A stretch of DNA of 64,000 nucleotides from Tupaia tana (GCA_026018925.1 JAKSZU010000018.1:28396452-28460451); one strand, 5' to 3'. Counted from the first letter of the stretch, positions 17,677 to 29,229 are shown. Notes: generated by a model from the sequence alone, not told the origin. Numbers and translations: made by a program.

Positions 17677-18450
17677 GTGAGGTGGGCTGTGGTCAAGAGC
17701 TGGGGTAAGCTGGCAGTGCCAGCCTGGGAACGGAGTGCCGGTGGGAGAAAGGACTGGGGTGGCCCTGAGCCACTGAAAGCGTTTCTCGGAGCTCCGCGGA
17801 GTGGGGGGCAGCTGAGACCTGGACATGGGGCGAGGCGGGAGAGGGCAGACTCTCCCCCTGGCTTACCCGGGCTTCGCGCTCTGAGGAGGAAAGGCCGGTG
17901 TGAAGGCTCTAGGAAGCGAAGGCAAAGCGCGGGGTGAGACCCAGGGTGGCCCCGGGCCGGGCCTGGAGGCTCGGGGGGCACCACTGGCGGCAGTTCGGGC
18001 TCTTGGGCCTCTAATCGTGCAGGCCAGCACCCTGCTCACACCCCAAGAGCTCTTCAACTGTTCTTTCTCTGAGCTTCCCGATGAGTGCAGTGGGCTTCGG
18101 CCCCGGAGGCCTCGTTCTGCGGTCGCGGGGACTGTGTTTGGAGTTGTTGCAGCCTCCCGGTTCTTCTGCATGTCCTCGGAGTTACCACTCTCCCCCGTCT
18201 GCAGTCCCCAGCACGTTGTCAAGCCCCCTCCCTCCTTGTTGCGGGTGTCTGCTGGTGGGAGGGGCGGGCAGGAGCGAGTACTTCCTTATTACTTTTTGCT
18301 ACAGGTTTTGTTCCACTCGCGCGCTTGGGCGCTCACACTTAATCCGAAGTCGGCCCCCACCCACTCGGCCCGGTGTCTGTGCAGTAGTGGCGGTTCTGCT
18401 CACCGGGGGATGTATTCCTCTCGCGAACTAAGCACTTACGGGCTTCAAGG

Positions 18451-20035
18451 CTGAAGAGAGATTTGCTGCAAGTTTTGCAGGTGTTAAACTTAAGGCCAAA
18501 CACAATATATATATTTTTTTTCAGTACTTCTCGCTCTGCAGAATTCACTCAATTGAGCTCACAGATGTTATCCTATCCCCACGAAAAGTGAACTTTGTAA
18601 TTTTGGGGAAAAAATCTTGGATATCTGTGAGTTTAATGACCCGAAGTGTTGTATTTAAAATAAACTTTATGAAGAGTAAACTTCTTCCCTTAAGTTACCC
18701 AAGAGAATGTCACATTTCTTAGGACTGATAAAAAGTTTGTTTTCTTCCTAAAAACGGAGTAACAATACATATTTTATCTACCTTTTCTCTGCAATTTGGT
18801 CTCCTTTGACTACTTTGGGATGTTTTTAAAAACCGTCAATAATTGTTTATAATTGTACTTTTTGGGAAGAAAATTCTGAAAATTTCTTCCTTGACAGTTC
18901 CTTAAGAATGATGAGTATACAGGGATGAAGATAATGAGAGAGTTGGTAAAATGTTAGGAAATAGATCAAGCAGATTAAGAACAAATTGTTTTTGTAAAGA
19001 TAGTTGAGATTAATACCTCAGTCCAGGTTAGCAACCCTACCCTTTCAAAGATGGACAAGCATATTATTTAATTATTAATAAGATATAGCAACAATTTAAT
19101 CATGTTTTTAAAGACACTGCAGTTTGTTACCTTGTCTAAGGAAAAAAGTGGATTGAGGATACATACAGTTTTTTAGCTAACTGTGCTTTGATAAAACTAC
19201 TTGATGTGTTGGTCCCTTTTCAACAAGTGTGTGTCCCAAGTCTTAGTGGAAACTTAACAAGTCTAGAATCAAGTCATAAAGACTTAGCAATTAATAACTG
19301 AAAATATTTCTTTTTCTTACCTAAGATCGTAAATAAGAAGTTGAAGGCAAGATTTTGTGGCATTAATGATGGAACATAACTGAAATGTTCTTGGTTTTTA
19401 GCTCATTTGAATTTCTTTTTTTCTTAATCCCTGAATGTCTTTTGGATATTTAGATTCTGTTCTCTTTAGTATAGATTTTGTCAGGTGAAGTACTATGACA
19501 TCTTCTTTGGGTTCAGTTGTTGAGAAAAACTACATGAAGACAGAAAAGGAAATGCCTTCTCCAAAACATGCGTAAAGTCTAATCTCGGATTATCTTCACA
19601 TGTTACTTTCTCTAAGTATGATTTTGTTACATTATGGTGTAGTTATGAGAGCCTTTCTTTGTAACCAGCTTAAATTCATAAATTACTTAAATCATGAGGT
19701 AACAAATCTCTGGTACTTAGTGCCACAGAAAGGAATTTTTCACAATAATTTTAATTGAATACTCTAAGACTAATTTTTTGGTAAAATATTTGTTGTGCTT
19801 TTTAAATTCACAAAAATAGTTGTCTGCCATTTTGAAATTCTCTGTTTCATAAATTTGTATATTTTATAAAGGAACAAAAACTACCAAGTTACAAAAAAAT
19901 GCTGAAGTGTTTCTTAAACATCCCTCTAATCAAACTAAATATCCTACTGAGAAGTTTCAAAATGACATCCACTGAGTCTTACTTTAAAACTTTATGTATA
20001 GAAAAATCCAGTAATTTTTTTCTGCTTGCTCATAC
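18451..20035. other. CNOT1 intron 1, unique
   Basis: This AT-rich stretch of about 1.6 kb after the CpG island carries no SINE. No exon or RNA gene is recognised. The gap in SINE insertions next to the promoter is itself notable. Confidence 0.55.
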
Positions 20036-20306
20036 TTTTTTTTTTTGGAGAGATTTTTGCTATAGGGCGCGTGTGCTCGCCAGACAGACAGAGAGAGACA
20101 TAGAGACAGAAAGCGAGAAATCACCCCCCAGGGGGGATGGTCACGCCGCAATCCCTTCTCCTCCATTCTCCTCTCGGGATCTTGGGCACACACACGCATG
20201 CACACGCGCCCTGCGTGAGTTTTAAGCCGCCGGGTCCGGGACGCGAACCGCGGTCGACTACGTGGGAGTCCAGCAACATAGCTATTACACTAACTGCTGG
20301 TTCCCA
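20036..20306 (-). mobile_element. tSINE-A with target-site duplication
   Basis: It is near consensus, with the head CTAACTGCTGGTTCCC. TGCTTGCTCATACTTTTT flanks both sides. Confidence 0.95.
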
Positions 20307-20496
20307 TGCTTGCTCATACTTTTTAAGCTGAAGTGAGCCCCAAGTCTTCTGTACCTTTATGTACAATATTTTAAAAAATACTTTTCACTCAGCTTTGTAA
20401 GAATGTAGCAAATCAAAACTTTATTTGATGAGGCACTAAATGTGAAATCCTTTGTTGAGATGTGAAGGAAATGCAACCTTCAAGAGTCTATGATAT

Positions 20497-20757
20497 GGGA
20501 ACCAGCAGTTAGCGTAATGGCTATGTCACTGGACTCCCATGTAGTCGACCGTGGTTGGCGTCCTGGACCCGGTGGCTTAAAACTCACGCAGGGCGCGTGT
20601 GCGTGCGTGCCCAAGATCCCGAGACGAGAATGGAGGAGAAGGGATTGCGGTGTGACCATCCCCCCTGGGAGGTGATTTCTTGCTGTCTGTCTTTGTCTGT
20701 CTGGCGAGCACACGCGCCGGATAGCGAAAACCTCTCCAAAAAAAGAAAAAAAAAAAA
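20497..20757 (+). mobile_element. tSINE-A with target-site duplication
   Basis: The head is GGGAACCAGCAGTTAGCGTAATGG and the end AGCGAAAACCTCTCC. TATGATATGG flanks both sides. Confidence 0.94.
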
Positions 20758-21184
20758 GAGTATGATATGGATATAAGAAATAAACATTTTTGTCTTTAAT
20801 TCTGGAAAGAGCAGCATAAACCTTCAGGATACAAAAATCTTGGTTAATTTTGTTAAGTAGAAGAAAATTCTTAGAACTTGAATGAAGTATTAAACTGTCT
20901 GCAGGAGAGGTTTTTTTTTTTTTTTTTTTTAATCCTGAGAATATAGGAATAAACATAGTTTCTTGCACTAACACAAAATGCTTCTGATACTGGATGTGTT
21001 TGAGTTTTTTCACACATCAGTCAAGCACTCCATTTTGTAGTGGACACCACTACTTCAATTCTAACACCATCTACCTATCAGGCATCAGGTGCTACAGGTT
21101 GAAGGCTCATTCCCATAACACTGCCATATTTGATGGCAGTTCTAAGCCCAGGGTTGTTTTACCTGTTTTTCTAACTGACCAGCT
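20758..21184. other. intron 1, unique, with T-run
   Basis: There is a 20-nt T-run near 20910-20930 without a visible SINE body. No gene is recognised. Confidence 0.4.
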
Positions 21185-21960
21185 ATAGGTTAGGGTTTCT
21201 GTGACTTTGTCCTTGGAGTTAAGTTGCTAGAGTGGCTCTCAGAATTCATGGAAACATTTATGTTTGGCAGTTTATTATAAAGAATATAACAGAGCCAACT
21301 GGTGTGTAGTGGTTAAGGTGGCTGGATCTTGCATGGGCAGCTTCACAGTTTGAGTCCTAGACCCAACAACTTGAAAAATGAGCCCAAAATGTCAAGAGGA
21401 GAATGGAGGAGAAAGTGTTATGGCAATGACTATCCCCGCTGTGGGGTAACTTTTCACTCCTCCATCCCCTAAGTGTACTGTCCTATACCAAACTTTAAAA
21501 AAAAAAAAAAAAGGATATTACAAAGGATACAGATGAAAAGTTGGATAGGATGAAGTACGGGATTGGGGGCATGGAGCTTCCAGACCCTCCCCAGGTATGC
21601 CCCCTCTCAGAACCTGAAATATCCACCCATTTACCTTTCTGGAAGCTCAGCAAACCCATCCTTTCTAATTTTGTGGAGGCTTCATTACATAGGCATCCTT
21701 GAATAAGTCTTTGGCCATTGGTGACCTTCAACCCTCCCCCACTTCTTGGAGGTTGCAGGGTGGGACTGAAAGTCCCAGCCTTCTAATCTGGTCTTGGTCC
21801 ACCAGCCACAATCCTGAAGCTACCTAGGGGACTACTGACCATCAGTGAACTCATAAGCATACGGAAAAATGCTTATCACTTCCGGAGAGTCTAAGGCTTT
21901 TAGAAATTGTTTGCCTCGAGGGAGATGAAACTGGAACTTGGATCCCTTACATCAAAAAGA
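21185..21960 (-). mobile_element. old endogenous retroviral LTR, antisense
   Basis: On the minus strand it contains the cues ATAATAAACTG, GAGAGCCACTCTAGC, TACATAGGCATCC (plus-strand form), TGGCCATTGGTGACC and GACTGAAAGTCCC in an order I recognise from a widespread ancient mammalian LTR. I cannot name the family. A C SINE interrupts it. It carries no coding sequence. Confidence 0.55.
21289..21514 (+). mobile_element. tSINE-C nested in the LTR
   Basis: The head is AGAGCCAACTGGTGTGTAGTGG. Similar target repeats (AAGAATATAACA and AAGGATATTACA) flank it, and the LTR continues on both sides. Confidence 0.82.
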
Positions 21961-22628
21961 TGTGTAACTCCAAAAGATAATGCCACATTAATAGGATCTC
22001 AATCATTAAAGTAGTGCAGTTCATCATATTACATGACAGTCAGCGGGAGGCTGCTGAGGTTTGCAGGCTTCCTTAGATTTCTTGTTTCTTCCAAAAGCAG
22101 AAGTGGTCTTTACAAACATGTAACCTCACCTTTTCAGGCATACAGTGTATTTGAGCTAAGAGACATTGTCATCCTTTTCTCTTAATCTTTCAAGGTGTTA
22201 ATATAATACTGGATTTCCCTCAGTTCATACCCTACTTACTCACTTACTCACTTTATTCTCAGTTATTATCGTTCCTCCTCTGCATTAATGGACATTTTCA
22301 TTTTTAGAAGGAACGTTAGAATTGGCTACTGTGCTGGTCTAGATTGCAGGCAGCAGTACTAATCTAAGCAAATGCTTCTCCCTCAGTCAGTTTACTCTCA
22401 AGGGTAAGGTTCATCTTTACCACCCAGCAATATATTTGCATTCACTCATAGAGCAAAAATGAACAACTATAAATTATTTATAAGTTAAACAGAAAAGGGA
22501 ATTTATAGGTCTCACAAAGCTAATTTCAAACAAGGGTCAAACCTTGAGATATGTAATCAAGACTACCAGCAGCTAGACTGGATGGGAATGACAGATATGT
22601 TTGCTGACACTGAGAAAGTGAGGGTCTT

Positions 22629-22680
22629 GGGCTGTCTGGTAGTCTAGTGGTTAAGGGGGCCAGGTCATGTGTGATTGATA
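22629..22680 (+). mobile_element. tSINE-C head fragment
   Basis: GGGCTGTCTGGTAGTCTAGTGG with GGTTAAGG is all that remains. Confidence 0.5.
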
Positions 22681-23009
22681 AGTTCTAAAAGCATTCTCAT
22701 TGGACCAAAATAGGGTTTTATGGAGATGGGGAAAGGGACAAGTTTGGATAAGAGTGTATTAGCAGAAACTATCTGAAGCAAATTGGTGGTGGTAGTCCAT
22801 TGAGCAGGATGCGTGATGAGCCCTAAGTCAAAATTGGAATTATCTTGAGAAAGAATGTCTCATTCAGGTCATTAACTAATATGTAGGCTAATTAGCCACC
22901 ACCTCCTTTCTGTTTTCTTGACTTTAGCATAGCGATCTTTTCTCTGTATAAACTTTACCTTTATCCCCAATTTTGTCAGATGGAATGAAGACACAGCCTT
23001 GTCCATCAG

Positions 23010-23294
23010 GCATTTAAGAAATTAAAACATAGGTATTTATTAATAATAGAATACATGTGTATGTGCCTGAGAGAGATTTGGGGGGTGGAGGAGAGAGGGG
23101 ACACTCTCCACAACATCTTGTCGCACAGTGATTACATTCCTCTAGTCCTCATAACCAGTTGGATCCTGGGTACTTGTGTATGTGCCTGATGTGTTTCAGG
23201 CTGATCTGGCCAGGGATTCAAGCTGGTTGCCATGTAGGGTCCACCTTCTTTTGAATAGCACATTACTACTGCTCCATGGAGCTAGCCTGGCCCT
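23010..23294 (-). mobile_element. tSINE-C, old copy
   Basis: The antisense body has GTATGTGCCTGATGTGTTTCAGG and a CATGGAGCTAGCCTGGCCC end. Confidence 0.55.
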
Positions 23295-23585
23295 TTGGAA
23301 TTTTGACCTAGGGTTTAAAAACATAGAGTTTCTTGAATCATCTCTGCTAAATAGCACTTCTGCAGCCCTTGTTCAGTAACCACTGCATAATAGTGAGGCA
23401 AATTGAGATGTGGAAAAGAAAAATTACACCAGCATACTCCACCCTTGGCAAGAATTGTAATCAACATTTCCCCCTCCTTCTCCGGATACATCAGGATAAC
23501 AGGGATGTTTGGTGGGGACATTCGTTTTATGCCACTCGTGCTGAGTGTGTGAACACACACTCTTGAAGCCGTGTAAGTCACCTCT

Positions 23586-23876
23586 TCATGTTTTTATCTC
23601 CCTCTGCGTTAGACAATGTTTTATTTCCCATTTCATTTCTCTGTCAAACTTAATACTCCAAGGATGTCTTTCTGCCCATCGTTGACATAATGGACTGTAA
23701 CTGTGTGTCTCTTGGCCTGAAGAAATGATATTTGGCTGTCCGTATCTGCTATATCTTCCACTCTGGTCCTTCAGCACTCTGAATATTTGCATCTTCCATA
23801 GTAAATGAAGCCCAGTCCAGAGACTTCCTATCAAGACCCATTTGTAGCTTCCCAGGACTATCAGTAACAGTCTCAC
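23586..23876 (-). pseudogene. retroviral integrase relic (ERVL-like)
   Basis: A residual 96-codon minus-strand frame includes ISSGQETH followed by RWAE, similar in spacing to the conserved aspartate region of ERVL-type integrases. The position expected to hold the catalytic Asp reads Gly, so the enzyme would be dead even if it were expressed. The assignment is by eye. Confidence 0.45.
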
Positions 23877-24054
23877 TTGTCAGGCTATGTTCAGTGCCCT
23901 TCTACCAGGCGATCCGCCCTGTTGCCATCCATAGTTTCTGTCTTGCTGGCAGATGAAACAATTCTTATTGACAGTATATGCCTGAGAGAGTGCTAAAGGG
24001 AATGTGTCTAGATTCCACACATCTCCACATGGCTGCAGTTCCCCTATAACTATT

Positions 24055-24320
24055 CTTTTTTTTTTTTTGGAGAGATTTTCGCTATAGGGCACGTGCGCTC
24101 GCCAGACAGACAGAGACAGACATAGAGACAGAAAGCGAGAAATCACCCCCCAGGGGGGTTGGTCACGCCGCAGTCCCTTCTCCTCCATTCTTCTCTCGGG
24201 ATCTTGGGCACGCATGCACACGCGCCTGGCGTGAGTTTTAAGCCACCGGGTCCGGGACGCGAACCGCGGTCGACTACGTGGGAGTCCAGCGACATAGCCA
24301 TTACGCTAACTGCTGGTTCC
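24055..24320 (-). mobile_element. tSINE-A with target-site duplication
   Basis: It is near consensus. CCCTATAACTATTCTTTTT on the left and CCCTATTAACTATTCTTTTT on the right flank it. Confidence 0.95.
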
Positions 24321-24715
24321 CCCTATTAACTATTCTTTTTATGGGCTGAGGTGGTGGCCACATTTCATGTTTGTCAGTTCTAATCACCTTCCCAACCTGA
24401 AAGTTTTGTGGTAGGCTTCAACATGTCCCACGCCTCTCAAATTTCCATAAGGCTGTGCTCCATATGGTTACCCCTATAATAATCTTAGTTTCCATTGCCC
24501 TGCTGCCTAAATGGATGGCCAGGCCATTGGCCACTGCTCAGTTTTTCCATCATTGCTAGAAAAACAGCATGCAAGTCTGCCCACTGAGCTGATTTGTTTT
24601 TACCTTTGATCAGAGTCATATCCTTACTAATAGGATATTGCCTATTCACTTTGGAGCCTGCCATTCATAACCTCTGCAGTTCTCTGTTGGTCATTTGATA
24701 GCTTTGTTTAGTATT

Positions 24716-24954
24716 TAGGTTTTTGGCATAGGATGGTGGTGTTTACACTTGCAGGAGATAGAGGGAGGGGAGGTGAGAAATTGCCCCCTATTGGGGAGGA
24801 TGGCTGGCCATGCCACAGTTCCTTCTCCATTCTCAGGATTTGGACACACATGCACATACTGTGTGTGATTTTCAAGTTGCTGGGTCCAGGGATCCAACTA
24901 GGATTGGCCATGTGGGAGTTCAGTGCCTTAACCAGCGCACCACCTGCTGGCCCA
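24716..24954 (-). mobile_element. tSINE-C
   Basis: It reads GGTTTTTGGCATAGG, CACACATGCACATACTG and the head CGCACCACCTGCTGGCCC. Confidence 0.82.
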
Positions 24955-24972
24955 GTTAAGAACTGTTGTAAG

Positions 24973-25112
24973 GGGCTGGCAGGGAGGATGGTGGTTAAGG
25001 CACTAGACTCCCATGTGGTCGACTGTGCTTTGTGTCCTGGACCTGGCGTTTTGCTTTCTCTCTCTCTCTGTCGTCAAATTAAGACGATAAATAGCAATAA
25101 TAAATAAATCTC
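24973..25112 (+). mobile_element. tSINE-B
   Basis: The head is GGGGCTGGCAGGGAGGATGGTGG and the tail AATAATAAATAAATCTCTC. A separate T-run follows at 25113-25133. Confidence 0.85.
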
Positions 25113-25319
25113 TCTTTTTTTTTTTTTTTTTTGAATTAGAGAACTGTTTTAAGGCACTGTGGAATTGAGCAGCTTCACACAGTTTGATTCAGTCCCAGGA
25201 AAAGTGGCTCCCTGTTTGTGGTATTTCCTCCTATTCCCAGGGAGCATGATTTTATATAAACCATTTCGGCTTCATTGTGGAACTCTTCTAGACACTGCCG
25301 TCCATATTAGTGTTTCTCT

Positions 25320-25558
25320 GGGGCCAGCCCATGGCCTGGTGGCTTTGGTGGCTGGATTCAACATGGCCAATTGCACAGTTTGAGTCCTGGACCTGATGAG
25401 GAGAGAACCATGCTAGATATGTGTCATGCATGTCCCAATTCTTGATAAGACAGAGAAATGGAAGAGAAGGAATTGTTGATGTGACCATATACTTTTGGGT
25501 GCTTTCTTACTCCCTTTCTCCTCTCTGGTGAGCACACACTCTTTGGCAAAAATTTAAG
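25320..25558 (+). mobile_element. tSINE-C
   Basis: The head is GGGGCCAGCCCATGGCCTGGTGG, the B box GTTTGAGTCC and the end CACTCTTTGGCAAAAA. Confidence 0.82.
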
Positions 25559-25572
25559 ATATGTGTATTTAG

Positions 25573-25820
25573 GGGCCATCAGGTGGTGTGGTGGTTAAGG
25601 CACTGGACTCCTACATGGCTGATCTTGGTTTGAGTCCTGGAACTGGCAGCTGGTATGTTAGATAGATGTGTGTGTGCCCAAAATCCCAAGAGAAGAAGGG
25701 ATTGTGGTGTGACCATGTCCCTCTCCCCGGGAGGGGGAAGGGTGATTTCTCACTTTGCTTCTCACTGTCAGTGTGTCTGTCTGTCTCTCTCTCATGACTG
25801 CACATGTCCTATGGCAAAAT
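25573..25820 (+). mobile_element. tSINE-C
   Basis: The head is GGGGCCATCAGGTGGTGTGGTGG and the end CATGTCCTATGGCAAAATC. A tSINE-A has landed in its tail. Confidence 0.84.
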
Positions 25821-25821
25821 C

Positions 25822-26093
25822 TTTTTTTTTTTTTTTTTTTTTTGAGAGGTTTTTGCTATAGGGCGCGTGCGCTCACCAGACAGACAGAGACATAGAGACA
25901 GAAAGCGAGAAATCACCCCCCAGGGGAGATGGTCACACCGCAATCCCTTCTCCTCCCCGTTCTCCTCTCGGGATCTTGGGCACGCGCGCACACGCGCCTG
26001 GCGTGAGTTTTAAGCCACCGGGTCCGGGACGCGAACCGCGGTCGACTACGTGGGAGTCCAGCGACATAGCCATTACGCTAACTGCTGGTTCCC
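25822..26093 (-). mobile_element. tSINE-A nested in the tail of tSINE-C
   Basis: It is a full-length antisense copy. GGCAAAATCTTTTT flanks both sides. Confidence 0.94.
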
Positions 26094-27308
26094 GGCAAAA
26101 TCTTTTTTAAAAATGGGCTTTCTTTGTCACCCAAGACATTTCAGGTTTCAAGATCATTGTATTTCCCTCAGTCGTTAAGTATTGCCTTAATTAATGTCCC
26201 GAGTATATTGCAAGACAGTAGTTACCCCAGGTAAAAACTTTTCTAGTCCAAAGACCTAATAGTTGTCACTAGGAGACGCTCACAGGCTTTTGCCATAAAC
26301 CCCAAAATATGCTTCACACCGTGCTATCACAGAATTTAGCTCTATCACTATGCCAGCTAGTTTTTAGTCTACATGGTATGGGATTGAGTAGTTTTACTGG
26401 TTCTTATTTAGCATGTCCAGTTGGTATCAATAGCTTGAAGGGCGGATTTTTATGCCTTCTATTTTACAATACTAGGAATAGGAAATATTTCCCAGTTAGG
26501 CAGTATCCAGCTCCATGGTACAGGGAGGTAAAAGATGCAATTATTTTATGCAAAGTGTATTAAAATAGATAACTCTCTTATAATTGTGTTAGGTACACCA
26601 ACATTTACTTTCCTAACTGTAGGCCCTGTTAGGACTTTGACAGCTTGAATTTACAGTATTAGGTAGGAAAGTGTTCGCCAGAAAGACATGCTCATGTCCA
26701 TGAAATAATTAGGTAAAGGAGGTATAGCATCTTTAAATAAAGTCTGCTTAAGCATTCTAACTTTTATTTATTTACTTTCAAGTCTTTAATGTATGATAGA
26801 ATGCATGCATATATGAGGAGACAGGGGATCCTCACAGGACTTGGTTATACTGAAATCCTTACCTCCAGCCTGCCAGGTGAGCCATGGGACTAGTGCATTT
26901 TCTGGCCATTCTACCTTACTGCAGTCCATATGTGACCTCCAGCCCCAAAATTTGGTATTGCACCATGGAGTCTAGGCCCAACTTTTATAATCTTATCAAC
27001 TCTTAAATTTCTATTCTCTACCTGATTGTACCTCGCCAGGGATTCACCAATGGTTTTTGGTGCATCAGTGGGTGAGGCTTCCATATGAAGGAGTCCCAGG
27101 AATTTCTCTTTACCACCCTGTGATCATTTTACTCACTTGTGTAGGTAAGGCTTCAGGTCTCCACCCAGAGGTTTGAACCTGTAGATCCTTATCCATTTGT
27201 CAGTCTTTGTCTTGAATAATATGCCTTTTTGTCCCAAGCAGTTTTAGACCAGATTTCTTAGTGTAGTCTCTGCCTTCTGACTTTTTAAATTTCTCCAAGG
27301 GGGCTTCA
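26094..27308. other. intron 1, no clear gene; possible ERV interior
   Basis: This 1.2-kb stretch is mostly unique in appearance. Parts may belong to the antisense provirus, and 26770-26950 has a faint tSINE-D look. No exon is recognised. Confidence 0.35.
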
Positions 27309-27328
27309 AAATGTTTATGGAAAAATGG

Positions 27329-27570
27329 GGATCATCAGTTAGCGTAATGGCTATTCGCTGGACTCCCATGTAGTTGATCGCGGTTTGAGTCCCGGACCTG
27401 TTGGCTTAAACTCAGGCTGGGTGCGTGTGCGCCCAAGAACCCGAGAGGAGGATGGAGGAGAAGGGATTGCGGGGCCGTCCCCTCTGGGAGGTGATTTCTC
27501 GCTGTCTGTCTCTCTTTCTGGTGAGCACACGCGCCCTATAGCAAAAACCTGTCCAAAAAAAGAAAAAAAA
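27329..27570 (+). mobile_element. tSINE-A with 20-bp target-site duplication
   Basis: The head is GGATCATCAGTTAGCGTAATGG. AAAATGTTTATGGAAAAATG flanks both sides. Confidence 0.94.
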
Positions 27571-27716
27571 ATGTTTATGGAAAAATGGAGTTAAACTGCA
27601 AGTTTAGGTTAGGCCCTGTAGCACAGCTGTTAAGTGCACTATGTATGAAGCTGGATCCCACATATCCAATCACAGTTTGAATACCAGCCTGGTGGCTTGA
27701 AAAACATGTAGGGCTT

Positions 27717-27978
27717 GGGACCAGCAGTTAGCGTAATGGCTATGTTGCTGGACTCCCACGTAGTTGACCGTGGTTCGCGTCCCGGACCCGGTGGCTTAGA
27801 ACTCACGCTGAGCGCGTGTGCGTGCGTGCCCAAGATCCCGAGAGGAGAATGGAGGAGAAGGGATTGTGGCGTGACCATCCCCCCTGGGGGGTGATTTCTC
27901 GCTTTCTGTCTCTCTCTCTGTCTGTCTGGCGAGTGCACGCGCCCTATAGCAAAAAAAAAAAACTCTCAAAAAAAAAAA
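27717..27978 (+). mobile_element. tSINE-A, first of tandem pair
   Basis: It is full length and near consensus. It is preceded by AAAACATGTAGGGCTT (27701-27716) and followed by the same string (27979-27994). Confidence 0.95.
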
Positions 27979-27994
27979 AAAACATGTAGGGCTT

Positions 27995-28265
27995 GGGACC
28001 AGCAGTTAGAGTAATGGCTATGTCGCTGGACTCCCACATAGTCGACCGCAGTTTGAGTCCCGGACCCGGTGGCTTAAACTCACGTTGGGCGTGTGTGCGT
28101 GCGTGCCCAAGATCCCGAGAGGAGAATGGAGGAGAAGGGATTGCGGCGTGACCATCCCCCCTGGGGGGTGATTTCCTGCTTTCTGTCTCTCTGTCTCTCT
28201 CTGTCTGTCTGGCGAGCGCAGGCGCCCTATAGCGACAACCTCTCCAAAAAAAGAAAAAAAAAAAC
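27995..28265 (+). mobile_element. tSINE-A, second of tandem pair
   Basis: It is full length and near consensus. The target string AAAACATGTAGGGCTT follows again at 28266-28281. Confidence 0.95.
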
Positions 28266-28394
28266 AAAACATGTAGGGCTTATGTGCATTATGTCCCCAC
28301 AGTCCTGATGGGATGGAGAAATGAGGGAAAAATATGTCCACTTCCCTTAGCTACTAGACTACAATACCAACCCCAGTTTTCATTTTATTCACTC

Positions 28395-28836
28395 TATTTT
28401 TAAAATTTTTAAAGTATTTTGCCAGCGAGAGAATGCTTGCTGGACAAAGTGAGAAAGCACCACCCATGGAGGAGGATGGTCATGAATCCTTTCTGTATCA
28501 TTTCTTCCTCTTTTCAGGATTTCAAGCATGCACTTACATATACCTGGCATACTTTTTAGCTTCTGGGTCCAGGACTCAGAAACTGTGCAACTGGCCCTTT
28601 GGGATTCAGTGCCTCTCTCCTTTTTTCTTTTTTAAAAGGACTATTTATTTATTTATTTACGTTTTTGCTACAGAGGATGTGCACTCATTAGGGAGAGACT
28701 GAGAGAGAAAGGGAGAAAGCAAACAGTTGGGTCCGGAACTCTGGTCAACCATGTGGGAGTCCAGCATCTTAACCACCACGGTAGCTGCTTGCTGGCCCTC
28801 GGATTCAGTGCTTTAACCACCATGCCACCAGCTGGG
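28395..28836 (-). mobile_element. tSINE-C host split by tSINE-B
   Basis: The host pieces are about 28395-28615 and 28801-28836. The target string GGATTCAGTGC is duplicated around the inserted B copy. Confidence 0.78.
28619..28800 (-). mobile_element. tSINE-B nested in tSINE-C
   Basis: TTTTTTAAAAGGACTATTTATT is followed by a body and the head GTAGCTGCTTGCTGGCCC. Confidence 0.8.
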
Positions 28837-28851
28837 CGAACTCTAGTTCTT

Positions 28852-29054
28852 TTCTTCTTATTTATTTACTTAGGATTTTGCCATACGTGCTTGCTAGAGT
28901 GAGAGAGATGCAATCCCTTCTCTTCCATTCTCCTGGAACTTTGGGCACGCACGCACACACGCTTGGTATGATAGCTGCTAGTTCAGGATTTGAACGGCAG
29001 TTGGCCGGCCGTGTGGGAGTCCAGTGCCTTAACCATCTTGCCACTTCCTGGCCC
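28852..29054 (-). mobile_element. tSINE-C
   Basis: It reads GATTTTGCCATACGTGCTTGC, CACGCACGCACACACGC and the head TGCCACTTCCTGGCCC. Confidence 0.8.
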
Positions 29055-29074
29055 TTGTACCCCATTTCTTTTTT

Positions 29075-29229
29075 CCCCCTCTTTATTTATTCATTCATTG
29101 ATTTTAATTTGACCAGAGAGAGAGCAAGAGGGAAAGCAAGAAGGCAAGCCATCAGGTCTGGAACTCAAACCGTGGTCGGCCATGTGGGAGTGTCCAGCAC
29201 CTTATCCACCATGCCACCTGCTAGTCCTC
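29075..29229 (-). mobile_element. tSINE-B
   Basis: TTTATTTATTCATTCATTG and AATTTGACCAGAGAGAG are followed by the head CCATGCCACCTGCTAGTCC. Confidence 0.88.

Larger units (their letters stand above)
16680..18450 (+). promoter_or_regulatory. CNOT1: CNOT1 CpG-island promoter
   Basis: CpG dinucleotides, GC boxes (GAGGGGGCGGGG at about 17001) and inverted CCAAT boxes concentrate here, against an AT-rich, CpG-poor surround apart from SINEs. There is no TATA box at the expected distance from exon 1. The region contains no SINE, although the flanks are saturated with them, which is consistent with constraint. It covers the upstream control elements, exon 1 and the first 0.8 kb of intron 1, as is usual for a housekeeping CpG-island promoter. 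The left boundary is approximate. Confidence 0.88.
21961..27300 (-). mobile_element. degraded ERVL-like provirus interior, antisense
   Basis: Two minus-strand stretches look like retroviral pol: an integrase-core relic within 23586-23876 (ISSGQETH..RWAE) and an RNase H relic near 24430-24620 (SAQWADL). Their order relative to the LTR at 21185-21960 fits one minus-strand provirus with its 3' LTR on the left. Frames are broken by stops, indels and at least nine SINE insertions. I found no second LTR and no envelope region. It is an old, non-functional relic inside CNOT1 intron 1. Confidence 0.45.
27611..28350 (+). mobile_element. tSINE-C host split by two tandem tSINE-A copies
   Basis: The host head AGGCCCTGTAGCACAGCTG is at 27611. 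Its body resumes at about 28282 with ATGTGCATTATGTCCCC. The two inserted copies are separated and flanked by the same host string. Confidence 0.75.

Noticed and set aside
17469..18454. Several 70-184-codon frames on both strands in the CpG island
   Set aside because: These are chance frames in GC-rich exon 1 and intron 1. None has a splice partner or family motif.
20905..20930. T-run as a third bare poly(A) insertion
   Set aside because: The flanks AGGAGAGG and AATCCTGAG do not match each other, so there is no target duplication to support insertion.
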